This document shows, piece by piece, positions 43,610 to 54,113 of a stretch of 64,000 bases of DNA. The notes under the pieces are model-generated. The model searched no databases. It was not told the DNA's origin and was given only the letters and a program-made list of their open reading frames with translations. The stretch lies in assembly GCA_035772735.1 (NCBI GenBank), contig JASDFA010000018.1, positions 63,952,001-64,016,000 on the forward strand, given 5' to 3'. The translations under genes were made by a program, and so were the position numbers. Numbering within the stretch: position 1 is the first letter of the stretch; every line of letters starts with the position of its first letter. The stretch comes from Datura wrightii (taxonomy: Eukaryota > Streptophyta > Magnoliopsida > Solanales > Solanaceae).

Positions 43610-46243
43610 TGTAACACCCCAAAAGTTTCTAATATCAAACTCCAGACATAAAGAAATAATTCAGAAGGGAAATGGAAATTTTGCCTCAAAATAAGTCGTG
43701 GTATGACTTGTTAGGTGACCCAACGGGTCGTGGTCAGACCTACGAGGAGCAGTCAAGAGATGCAGCAAGGTCCAGTGACCATGAACGACCTGATGAGTCG
43801 TCGTGTCAAGTAATGACTCGTCAGGGCAATCGTGGGTAGGAGGAGTAGGGATGGTAGGCTTCAGTGGCAACTGGAGGAATCACGGGTCATTAAGATGGAC
43901 AACAACTTGTGAATCAGTCTTTGGCAGATCTGAGAAAGTTTTGAGACAATCATCCAGTGCACTCCACGACCGGGCACCACGAGTCGTTGCCAACCCCATG
44001 ACTCGTGGAGTGCCTCATGGGGATTGGTAGGGTGGACTTTTATTGCGAATTTCCAAGGGTGTTATTGTAAAATAATAGTCTTTTAAATCCTAAACTATGT
44101 ATTTTTAGTATTATATGGGATGTCTTTACGGGTTCTTCTAGCCTAATCCCTCATTCCCTCAAGATACACTCTCAAACTCTTCTTTCTCCCATCTCTCAAG
44201 ACTAAGGATTCAACTAGGAATTCTTCAAGGCTTCAAGGGTTAAGTTCAAGTGGGGATTTCTTCGAACCAGGTATGTGGGTTTTTCAACAAGGACATCCTT
44301 CTATCACTGTGCCCCACACTTTTTATTAAAAACCCAAATCTCTTGTTCTAGAAAACCATAGTTTAGGATTTCAATTTATGGATGATTTCTTCCACGCCTT
44401 CTATGAATTTTAAAACCCATTATGATTAACAATCATGTATGCTTATGGGATTACCTTCAATATCTCAAATTATGTACTTGATATGAGAAATGTATTATTA
44501 TAGAATTTTCACCATGAAATAACCTAGAACTTCTAAGGGAATTTCGTAATTATTCACATGCTCTTATCGTGAACTTGTGTCCATGTCTAAAGTATATGAA
44601 GATCATATGAATTCTCTTAAACCTAGACTGAATGATTTAATAGATATGTTGAGATACAATTATAACTTATGGGCTTTGAACAATGTGAAATATGTGAATG
44701 TTTTCACCATGATTTCGATGTAAATGTGTTGGGTATGAGTTGAACCTATGGTAATGCCATGATTTACAAATTTTCATCATGAATTAGAGTAAATTCAGAA
44801 GGGGGTTTCATGTAATATTCATGTACTTTTACCATGAACTCATTGTACATGTTCACGGTATGAGTTGATTATATGGGTTTTCCGTATATCTAGAATATAT
44901 GCTTTAATATAAATATGTTAAAGTATGATTTGTACATATGGATCTAACATGAATGTAAGATATGCGTCGTCTGCTATGAACTCAGGATTTGAATTTTGTG
45001 GATGTGTGTAAAGTATGATCTGATCCTATAGATATTTCAGGAATGTAAAATGTGTTGATTAAATGATTATTCCGGATCATAATGATATGAATTGTGATTA
45101 TGAAGCGTGAGAATTATCCTTGAGACATGTGGGATTATTTTAGTAGGAAGTAACCTTGATCAAACTATAAATGAATTTGGTATGATGTAATTAGTTTAAT
45201 TCTCATAGCTTTGATTAGCTATAGTAATTTAGACTAGTTCTAGTCTGTTCGGACTCTCATCAGCTGAGAATGTTTCCCTTAGTCTATCGAGACTCTCAAT
45301 AGCTGAGAATATTTTCTTTAGTCAGTTGGGACTCTCCGTAGCTGAGAATGTTTCCCTTAGTCAGTCGGGACTCTCCTTAGCTGAGAATGTTTCCCTTAGT
45401 CAGTCAGTGACTCTCTATATTAGAGAATGTTCTCCCTTAGGCAGTCAGGGACTCTCCATAGTCGAGAATGTCTCCCTTGGATAGTGAGGGACTATCTCCG
45501 AGATAGTCAGGGACTCATCATAGATGAGAACTTCTCCCTTCGACAGTTAGGGACTCTTTATGATATCAGTCACGGCTTCGGTCCTCAGTATTTGTTTAGT
45601 ATATAACCTTTGTGCATCAGTTGATTATACTTCAGTAATTGTTTTCAAATAAAATCTTCATGTTAATATATACATGTATCACAGACAGGGTTGTTGTATC
45701 TCCATTCAGTTATACATCCAGTAATGTGTTTAGTTTACTTTCTTCTTGTATACTTGCATGTTTTAGTTTATTTATGCTTCCCGCATACTTAATACATTCC
45801 AAGACTGACCGCATACTTTATGTGTTATATCATTTCATGACATACATTCAGGTTTCCCGACTCAACCACGTGGTTAGATACGCTTCATTCCCCTCTCAGC
45901 TGATTGTGGTGAATCCTCATCTCTCGGGGATACGATCTATATTTTCATTTATGTTTAGTTTTCATACTTTGGGAGATAGCTGGGGGCTTGTCTCATCAAC
46001 TCATCAATGTAGTAGAGGCTTTTAGACTTGTATAGACAGATTCAACTTTGTATCGGAGTTTTATGAGATTTTGTTATTTTGAGGTTTTAAATTAGACTCT
46101 TTCAGTTAGTTTCCGCTTCGATTATGATTTATGCTAGTTGTTTTCTGATAATGTTATGCTATGATCATGCCATGGGTTGATTTGGAATCTCTAGGGCTTC
46201 CTTATCCCATATCCCGATCCGGGCCTATGTACGGGTCGTGACA
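43610..46243 (+). repeat. 3' LTR of element E
   Basis: 2634 bp, TGTAACACCCC to GGTCGTGACA, followed by TTAGG. It has its own copy of the minisatellite. Confidence 0.92.
45248..45565. repeat. 39-40 bp minisatellite in E 3' LTR (about 8 units)
   Basis: Same unit as 40292-40610, with different local losses in the last units. Confidence 0.87.
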
Positions 46244-46551
46244 TTAGGCGTTTTTAATAAAATGTCCTTAAGGAATAGGTTTTCTATATCCTAATCAGAA
46301 CGGAATTTCGGATTTCTGGTCCGCGTCATCTGCTATAGCGGACACCCTTCCCGCTGCAGCGCTTTCGCTGTGACGGAAATTGTTCCGCCGTGGCTGACAC
46401 CCGCTTGGGTTCACCCGATTGCCACTAATCTCATTCAAATTTACACTCCCTACGCCCTTTTTCTCTTAGAGATTTATCTCAAATATGTAAAAATTACAAT
46501 TCACCATTTTTATGTGGTCGGAATGCTATAACAGTCGGGCAAGTCGTTACA

Positions 46552-47605
46552 ACTTATTTGCTATTTTTTTATATTAAATGAGTTACTAATTTATCTATAC
46601 ATAATTTTGTAGATACTGTTTCAAAATTAACGTGTTTGATGACACACAAAATATCAGTGTTACACTTTTGATGCTACAAGATACTTGCTAGGTTGTGATG
46701 TTAAAGTGTTTATTCAGTCAATCTCTCAAAAGGCTATAGTCTTTTATTCTTTTTGAGTATACTATATATAACATGATGACACATTGAAAATATTGTTTTA
46801 CAATTTATAAATAATATTTGTGTTAATCTAGTCCTTTTGATACTGTAAAACGAAAAATCAAAGTTTTATTAGAAGTTGATTTTAAAGAAACATAAAGAAT
46901 TCACCTTTTTTTTTGGGTCAAAATTGATAAGTGAATTCAAGGCAATGGCGTCAAGCAAAGCTAATTTCTAAATAGATGCATGAAATTGAAATGATAGAAA
47001 TGATGAACAAAATCAAGATGATGAAAAGGCATGACAAAGATAAAGAAGACTCTCATTCAATATTTAATAAAATAATCAAGATAGGAAAACATTAAGGATT
47101 TTCAAAAGCATTCATATTAGATTTTGGTTTCGTTATTAAAAATAGGAAACTCGTGTTGGCATTGCATTTATATTATACATCTTATGTCTATTATCTTGTT
47201 ATCGAACCATGTGATTTTTTTTTCATATACTTTATTAGGTTAGCATGAACACCAATTATCTTATTTATGATATTTTTCTTGGTATTCAAACTTTAAAGAT
47301 GTAGTGGATATGTAGTCGTTTTGCAATATTCATTTCCAAAAAATATTTTTATAAAATAAACTATGAAAGTACTTTAGTGTTAGCTATCTTTAATTTGTTG
47401 CATGTTTCAAGAATTCAAATACATGAATTTCTCATAACATTTAATTATTTATTATATATGTCATGCCTCTTTTACCTAAAAGATAACCCTTATTTGTAGT
47501 TGCACAACGTGAATCTATATTTTGTATTTCATGTAGAGAGTACTACTATTGTAAAATATAGTGTATAAAAGGAGAAAATTTCATACTTCTATTACAGGGA
47601 CAATT
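46552..47605. other. AT-rich stretch between LTR F and the Helitron
   Basis: No ORF, repeat or motif that I recognise. It may hold Helitron 5' sequence or an intron, since a TTACAG acceptor-like site precedes the first recognisable Rep codons at 47606. Confidence 0.4.
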
Positions 47606-47766
47606 GTTGTTGTGGTTGACATGCACATTAAACTCGAAACAAACAAGACTTGAGTATTTTTGACTGGCCCAATCAAATTTTAGAAGAGAAATATTGCAAG
47701 GTACAGTTGATAATATCATGGCTGGAGAATCTAGAGGAGATAAAGTTGGTCAGAGAGTAATACTTC
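47606..47766 (+). pseudogene. Helitron Rep fragment upstream of copia G
   Basis: Frames give VDMHIKLETNK, then EYF, then QGTVDNIMAGESRGDKVGQR and VIL, with a frame change and stop between. These match the stretch before the GPRDM motif in plant RepHel proteins. Cut by copia G at 47767. Confidence 0.75.
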
Positions 47767-47989
47767 TAAAAGACTACTAGATAAACATGCCCCTGATTTG
47801 GAGACAGATACACATACACACTTTCCATGTATATGTATAACTCTACATTAAGAGTCAGTGATAAGTTAGGTTATCATTACCTTGGATGAATTTTTATTAC
47901 ATTGTATAAAAAGAGCATGTAATTCATTTTATAATAGCATAAAGAAAACATTCTTTTCTATAATTCAATGCGTGTTTGGATAGTTTTCT
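47767..47989 (+). repeat. 5' LTR of copia G
   Basis: Shares with the 3' LTR the blocks TGTATAACTCTACATTAAGA and GTGATAAGTTAGGTTAT. TATA box at 47905-47913. Start mutated to TA. Confidence 0.87.
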
Positions 47990-48055
47990 TGGTATCAGAT
48001 GTTCGACTTTATTATTTACGATCCTGAAGATTGTTCTGCCTAACCACCTTTAGCC

Positions 48056-51000
48056 ATGGCATCATCCTCAAACACTGCCCTTTCCCTTTTACCTTCTTCC
48101 CTCTATCAACTTATATCAATTTTCCCTATTATGTTGAAACCCTTTAATTACGTTGTTTGGAGGCAACAAATTCTACAACTTATGCAAACAATGAAAGTCG
48201 TAATTATTGTGAAGGAAGAACCAAATCTACAGATGAGTATATAATGGAAATTAAGGGAATTTATGAAAGCCTTGCAGCCATAAGAAAACTATTAGACGAA
48301 GATAGCAAGTTCATTAACATTGCTAGAGGTATTGAAATGAAATTTAAGACCCTTCGCACTGTGATGTTGGGAAAAGCCCCTTACCCAATGTTTTTTTAGT
48401 GTGTTAACGCTCTTAGAGGTTTTGATATGGGAGAAAATGGAGATGAAAAGTGGAACAATATCCTCTTGACTCAACTATGGCTTTCATGGTATTAAATTCA
48501 CAAGGATGAGATAATGGTAACCAATTTAGAGGTAGACGACAACAAAGAGGAAGAGGAGGTAGATCATATAATCAAAGATAATTTGGAGTTGACAAAAGAC
48601 TATGTGGTGATGCTTTGCAGATTCAGCCAAATCAACAAAAAGAGAAATCCAAGTTGAATTCATGAAAAATATATGGGAGGAACAACCATATCACTCTCAA
48701 TTATTTCTAAAGGTGGGACTACTCTCAATCACACCAAGAAATACCTCAAGCACTAGCTATAATGTTGATAAATGATCAAAGTGGCAATCACCTTTACATG
48801 GATTTTGGTACTAGCAACCATATGGTATAATCTATAGGTACTCTCATGAATTCTTCACCATTTAAAGGTACAAACTCTATTATGGTTAGCAATGGTGATA
48901 GATTACATATAACCCACATAGGACATAAAAGGATCAGCAAAAATCTACAACTAAAAAATGTCTTCATTGTGCCCAAACTCAAAAAGAATCTTATTTCAAT
49001 TGGTAAGTTTGTTGAGGATAATATTTGTTTCCTAAAATTTACTGACAAAGGTTGCATTGTTAAGGAAAACAAAATAGGAAGAATTCTAGTCAAAGGGAGT
49101 AGAAGATATTGAACGTTTTCCCTAGAAGAAAAATTACATGAAGCATTGACAACTACAAAGAGAGAGAACAATTCCGATACAACCTGGCATCAATGATTAG
49201 GAAACCCACATTAAATAATTCTTAATTTCTTACATAGAAATAAGTTGATCAATATCAAAAGTTGGAATAAAATTTTTTCAGTTTGTGCTAGTTGTCAAAT
49301 TGGGAAGAGTTGTAAGTTACCTTTCAAAACATCAAATAAAAGAGAAGTTGCACCTCTAGCAAAAGTACACACTAACTTATGGGAAATAATCCATCTGGTT
49401 TCGTCTCAGCGTATTAAATTCTATGTTATCTTTGTGGATGATTGCATGGGCCTTACTTGGATTTATACCCTAAGAAGAAATCTGATTTTATTACCTCTTT
49501 TACCCACTTTCAAAACCTAGTATAAAATCAATTTTTGACAAATATTAATGTCTTTCAATGTGATGGAAGCAGAGAATTTAACACTTTAGCCTTTATAAAT
49601 CTTTTGGCTCAAAATGGTATCCAATGACTTCTTGTCCCACACAATGGAATAAAATGGAGTTGCAGAAAGAAAACATAGACTCATTGTTGAAACGGTTTTG
49701 TCATTGCTCTTCAATGTGATATTTCCAATATTTCTCTGGGTTAAGGAATTTATGACTACCACTCTTTCTCTAGGTTGATTCTCATGATGATCCTTTACTT
49801 GTGGCACCTAATATACATAAAATAGATGTCGTAATTCATCCCTAAGAGTCAATTGCTTTTATACTAGCCTTTCCTGACACTATTACAGTTGATACACAAT
49901 ACCAAATTTCTACTCGATCTCCTTTAACATTACCTGCTTCCACCTCATGTTCAACAAGCTTCAGTTCTCCATAAACTTGTTCAACAACCACATCCTTTAG
50001 CCTTGATATGTTAACTATCCCCTATCCTAGAGATATTTGTTCAGCTACCACCTTTGCAAGATGCCAATGCATATGAAACACAACAATTTGATCCACATGA
50101 TGAACCACCACAACCTGTTCCTTCCATGGAAAATACTCATCATATGCTCACACGTACGAAGAAAAATTCCCTTCCCAATCCCATTTTTGAGTCCCTTCCC
50201 TTTAGTACCGCATTGCACCAAGATACTATTGAACTAAAGTCCATCAAAATGGCATTATCCAAACCATATTGGGTCACCACAATGAATGATGAACTGCAAG
50301 CCTTCAAGAGCAACAAAACATGGCAACTCCTTCCTCGGCAACCCCATGCAAATATCATCAGTTCTCGATAGGTGTTCAAGACTAAACTTAAACTAGATGG
50401 CTCTATTGAACTCTTTAATGCTTGTTTAGTTCCAAAAGGTTACAATCAACTCAAAGGCATTAACTTTGATGACACATCCAGCCCAGTCGTTAAGTCTAAA
50501 ACTATTTGACTAGTTCTCTCTATTGCAACCACTTTGAATTGGAGTATCTAGCAACCTAATGTCAAAAATGCTTTCTGACACCTCAATGAGACAATGCTAT
50601 GGAGTAGCCTCGTAGCTTTATTGATTCCTTATTTTCCCATCATGTATGCTTGTTAGAAAAAGCTCTTTACGGGCTTAAACAAGCACCCAAGGCGTGGTTT
50701 CAAAAGATTAGTTCTTTCCTATTTCATCTTGGTTTCTCATGTAGCAAGGCTTATCTATCCTTGTTCATTTTTCACTCACATACAAGCGTCATCTTACTAC
50801 TCCTCTATGTAAATGATATTGTCCTAATATGGAGCAGCAATTCTCTACTTCAACAGCTCATCATTAAGCTTAGTTTGAGGTTTGTGATGAAAGATAAGGG
50901 GAGTCTCCATTACTTCCTTAGTGTTGAAGTACACTGCACCCCTGATGGCCTCTTTCACACTCAAGGAAAATACATTTCAGATGTCCTTCGTCGAACTAAT

Positions 51001-51760
51001 ATGCAGGGTGCTCATAGTCTTCACAGTCAATTGTCACTTAAACACGATCTTCATGATTCATCTGGTTCTCCAATTGATGCTTCAGAGTATAGGAGTATTG
51101 TTAGTGCTTTTCAATATCTCACACTCACTCAATCGGATATCTCCCATGCAGTGAACCTGTTGTGTCAATTCATGCATTGTCCAAGTAATCTCCATAGGGT
51201 TGGCGTTAAACGTGTTCTTTGTTATTTTTCAAAGGACAGCTCACTTATGCTTGCATATCTCATCTAAATCTTCTCTTCATTTAGTTGGTTTTTCAAATGC
51301 CAATTGGGTTGGTTTCCCTCTTAGTCGACAATCTATCATGGGTTTGTGCGTGTTTCTTGGATCTAATTGCATTAGCTAGTCTTCAAGGAAATGATATACA
51401 ACGGAAAGGTCTAGTGCTAAGGCCGAGTAGAGGTACTTGGCTTCTGTTACTATGGAGATTACCTGGATCACGTTCATTTTGAAGGACATTGGTGTTCCCC
51501 TATCTTTAACTCCATCGCTCTTTACTGATAATGTCAGTGCCCTATACCTCACTAAGAATCTAGTGATGCATGCTCGACCCAAAATATGTTGATCTTGATT
51601 ATCATTTTAATTTGTGTGGGAAAAGGTTGTGCAAGGTGGGGTAGTGACCCTTCTCTATGGTAGGTTGTAGATATCTTCATGAAGCCTTTGCCTAAGGATC
51701 AATTTTGACATTTGCAAACCAAGTTGCGAGTTGTGTCCATCACCAACCTCAACTTACGGG
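48056..51760 (+). pseudogene. Copia G gag-pol (degenerate)
   Basis: ATG at 48056 (MASSSNTALSLLPSSLYQLI). A gag piece with STDEYIMEIKGIYESLAAIR shows an internal deletion; an Arg/Gly-rich stretch is at about 48525. The protease DFGTSNHMV is at about 48799. The region before integrase is 48846-49112 (SIGKFVEDNICFLKFTDKG). Integrase is about 49260-49800 (CASCQIGKSCKLPFK; FVDDC). RT is about 50230-51000 (MNDELQAFKSNKTWQLLP; ALYGLKQAPKAWFQKI), with the catalytic box reading YVND at 50806-50817 instead of YVDD. RNase H follows (AKAEYRYLA; TKNLVMHARPKYVDLDYHF). Many stops. Confidence 0.88.
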
Positions 51761-51763
51761 GAT

Positions 51764-51983
51764 TGAAAGACTTCTAGATAAACTTTCACCTGATTAGGAG
51801 TTAAATATACATACACACACTTTCCATTACATGTATAACTCTACATTAAGAGTTAGTGATAAGTTAGGTTATTATTAGCTTGATGGGCTCTTTATTAGAT
51901 TTGTATAAAAGGGCATGCAATTGACATTGTAATGGCATAAAGAAACATTCTTCTACATTCAATCAGTGTTTGAATTGTTTTCA
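51764..51983 (+). repeat. 3' LTR of copia G
   Basis: TGAAAGACTTCTAG start after an ACGGGGAT tract. TATA box at 51904-51910. Ends GTTTTCA. Confidence 0.85.
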
Positions 51984-52002
51984 ACATCTTGGATAATTTA
52001 TT

Positions 52003-52693
52003 AGAGGTCCTAGGGATATGCATCGTCGTTATATGGATGCTATACCATTGGTTCAACATTTTTGAAAGCAGATGTATTCATCACAATGACATGTAACGCT
52101 GATTGGGTAGAGATTAAAGAAATTTGTGCGAAGGGAAACTACCTCAAGATAGGCCTGACTTGGTGACAAGAGTTTTCAGAGCAAAATTTCAGGATTTAAA
52201 TGATAATATATTCAAGAAACAAATATTTGGGACAATTGCAGCACATGTATTTTATGGTTGAATTCCGAAAGAGTGGCCTACCTCATATTCACCTTTCAAT
52301 AATACTTGAAGAAGGAAAGCAGAAAATATTAGTAGATCAGTATGACAAATTTATTTCTGTGAAACTTCCTGACAAAAATGAATATCCACTCTTGCATGAA
52401 ATGGTTGTCAAGAATATGATGCATGCTCCATGTGGAATTCATCGTCCAACAAATTCCTGCATGAAGGATGGTCAGTGAAAGAATCATTATCCCCGACTAT
52501 TTAGTAATATATTGGTACAAGAAAAGGATAAATACGCTATTTATAAGATAAAAAATAATTGGAAGAGTGCAAAAGTTCATGGCATGGAAATGAATAATTA
52601 GTGGGTTGTGTCTTATAATCCTTATTTACCAACTAGATACAATTGTCACATTAGAGGTTTGCGCTAAGGTGAAGCAAAAAAGTATTTGTACAA

Positions 52694-52727
<34 letters not shown>

Positions 52728-52930
52728 AGGTCATGATAGGTGTGTTTTTTATATTGAATCAGATGATAGACAAAAAAATTACTAATGAAATTAAAAGTTT
52801 CAAAGATACATGTTCAGTGTCCCCATCAAAAACATTTTGGAGAATTTACGAGTTTAATCATAGTGAGATGAAACCTATCATCATTAACCTTCAATTACAT
52901 CTCCCTATTAGAAATGTGCTTTTGAACTAT
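52003..52930 (+). pseudogene. Helitron Rep (HUH endonuclease) fragment between copia G and H
   Basis: Motifs in order: RGPRDMHRRYMDAI at 52003; DVFITMTCNADWVEIKE at about 52068; RPDLVTRVFRAKFQDLND at about 52155; EFRKSGLPHIHLSIILEE at about 52260, where H-I-H is the metal-binding HUH motif of rolling-circle Reps; then YDKFISVKLPDKNEYP and HAPCGIHRP. The two-tyrosine motif KYLYK..KGHDR is at 52680-52745, with a dinucleotide expansion inside it. FWRIYEFNHSE and INLQLHLP at 52840-52915 follow. Stops and frame changes throughout. Known role: nicking and strand transfer in Helitron replication. Confidence 0.88.
52694..52726. repeat. (GT)n(TA)n microsatellite inside the Helitron Rep motif
   Basis: About eight GT/TG units, then about eight TA units. 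Read in the Rep frame it gives Cys-Val and Tyr-Ile alternation between KYLYK and KGHDR without breaking the frame. Confidence 0.93.
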
Positions 52931-53175
52931 TGTAAATTATTTTTACAGCCTTAGTTTTCAATAAGACCTAGTCAATTATTTGTTAGCCATTTATTCCTAT
53001 TATTTATGAGTTAGTTCTAATATCAGTAATTCTATTAATCTTCTAGGATTGTGTTTTTTACTGCTTATTCTAGGTTTTATAAATATAACCTAAAGAGGTC
53101 AATGAAAATGTACTTCCACTGCTATACTTACCTATTTTTCTTATACATTTTCATTTATTAAGAAAATAACTAACA
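52931..53175 (+). repeat. Probable 5' LTR of copia H
   Basis: The right end is supported by similarity of 53106-53175 to 59239-59308 (shared ACTTCCACTGCTATA and GAAAATAACTAACA). The left end is a guess. TATA-like TTTATAAATATAACC at about 53076. Confidence 0.6.
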
Positions 53176-53281
53176 ATTAGTATCATATCCCTTTTGTTCT
53201 TGCTGTATCTATGAGTATTCTTAGTGAATGAGTGTTAAAAGTTAGTCAAGCACCACAACCAGAAGCACCAAAATCTCAAAC

Positions 53282-54113
53282 ATGGAAGAAAGCTCAAGTA
53301 TCTCAACAATGACACCTCCAATCTTCAACGGTGATAAATTTTCACTTTTGGGTTGTGCAGATGGAAGCCTATCAAGAAGCTTTAGATCTTTGGGAGGCAA
53401 TTAAGGAAGACTATAAAGTTCTTCCACTACTCGAAAATCCAACAGTAGCTCAAATCAGGAATCCAAGGACAAGAACTAGAAAGCCTAAGGCAAAGGCGTG
53501 TCACTTTTTTGGCAGTCTCGTCAATTATCTTTACTCATACTATGTCTCTAAAATCAGTAAAAGCCATCTAGGATCATCTTAAGGAATAATATGAAGGATA
53601 TGATCATATCAAAGAAATGTAGGAGCTGAATCTCATTAGAAACTTTGAGTTGTAGAAGATGAAAGAGTCAAAAACCATCGAGGAGTACTCAGACAGGCTT
53701 ATGAACATAGCAACCAGAGTAAGATTACTTGGTTCTAAGTTTAAAGACTCATATTGTTTTAAAAATTCTGGTTATTATACCTGAAAGATTTGAAGCCACC
53801 ATAACCACTTTGGAAAACGCCAAGGATCTGTCAAAAATTACCTTCGGAGATAATTGAATTCCTTCCAAGCACAAGAATAAAGAAAAATTATAAGAGAAGA
53901 TGGAATAGGAGAGAGGAGCATTGCCAGCCAAGTATGAGGATGGTGGAAGATATAAAAAGAAGATTTATAAGAAGAATCAGCCAACAAACGAGAAGGAGCA
54001 ACTCGCAACAACAACAGAAGAAAAGCAGGTAGCTCTAAATGAAACTACCCTTCTTGTAAACATTATGGAAAGAATAGACTATGACGTACAAGTGTTGGAA
54101 AAGGCCTGATGCT
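53282..54113 (+). pseudogene. Copia H gag (degenerate)
   Basis: ATG at 53282 (MEESSSISTMTPPIFNGD). Then in another frame FHFWVVQMEAYQEALDLWEA and IKEDYKVLPLLENPTVAQIR, a typical copia gag start. Later pieces include IPERFEATITTLENAKDLSK. It ends in the first Cys pair of the zinc knuckle (PSCKHYGKN..), where solo LTR K interrupts it. Confidence 0.85.
54109..54113. repeat. Target-site duplication of solo LTR K, left copy (ATGCT)
   Basis: Right copy ATGTT at 56449-56453 differs by one C-to-T. Confidence 0.75.

Larger units (their letters stand above)
38698..46243 (+). mobile_element. Chromovirus E, gag-only deletion derivative, TSD TTAGG
   Basis: 7546 bp with LTRs 38698-41288 and 43610-46243 and a perfect TTAGG duplication at 38693-38697 and 46244-46248. 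Only 2.3 kb lies between the LTRs: a primer site remnant, a broken gag with zinc knuckle, a few codons of protease, then noncoding DNA and a purine tract. Pol is absent. The LTRs are about 90% alike by eye. Confidence 0.92.
36762..46551 (-). repeat. 5' LTR of element F, split by element E
   Basis: The minus-strand LTR starts TGTAACGACTT (end at 46551) and finishes GCGCCATGACA (36762). E plus one TTAGG copy occupy 38698-46248, so the LTR proper is 36762-38697 and 46249-46551, about 2.2 kb. It carries CGCTATAGCGG-like words at 46320-46400 and 37850-37930. The body of F left of 36747 is mostly gone, and no partner LTR was found in the window. The ORFs at 37026-37473 are simple-sequence artefacts. 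Confidence 0.78.
47767..51983 (+). mobile_element. Copia element G, short LTRs
   Basis: 4217 bp, LTRs 47767-47989 and 51764-51983 (about 220 bp), primer site TGGTATCAGAT immediately after the first LTR, flanks ACTTC (47762-47766) and ACATC (51984-51988). Domain order gag-protease-integrase-RT-RNase H is Ty1/copia. The LTRs are only about 80-85% alike by eye. Confidence 0.88.

Noticed and set aside
45639..46025. 128-residue ORF
   Set aside because: Entirely within the 3' LTR of E; the 5' LTR copy does not keep the frame.
46552..47605. Possible host gene or promoter in the AT-rich gap
   Set aside because: No ORF above 60 codons and no recognisable motif; most likely Helitron or intergenic debris.
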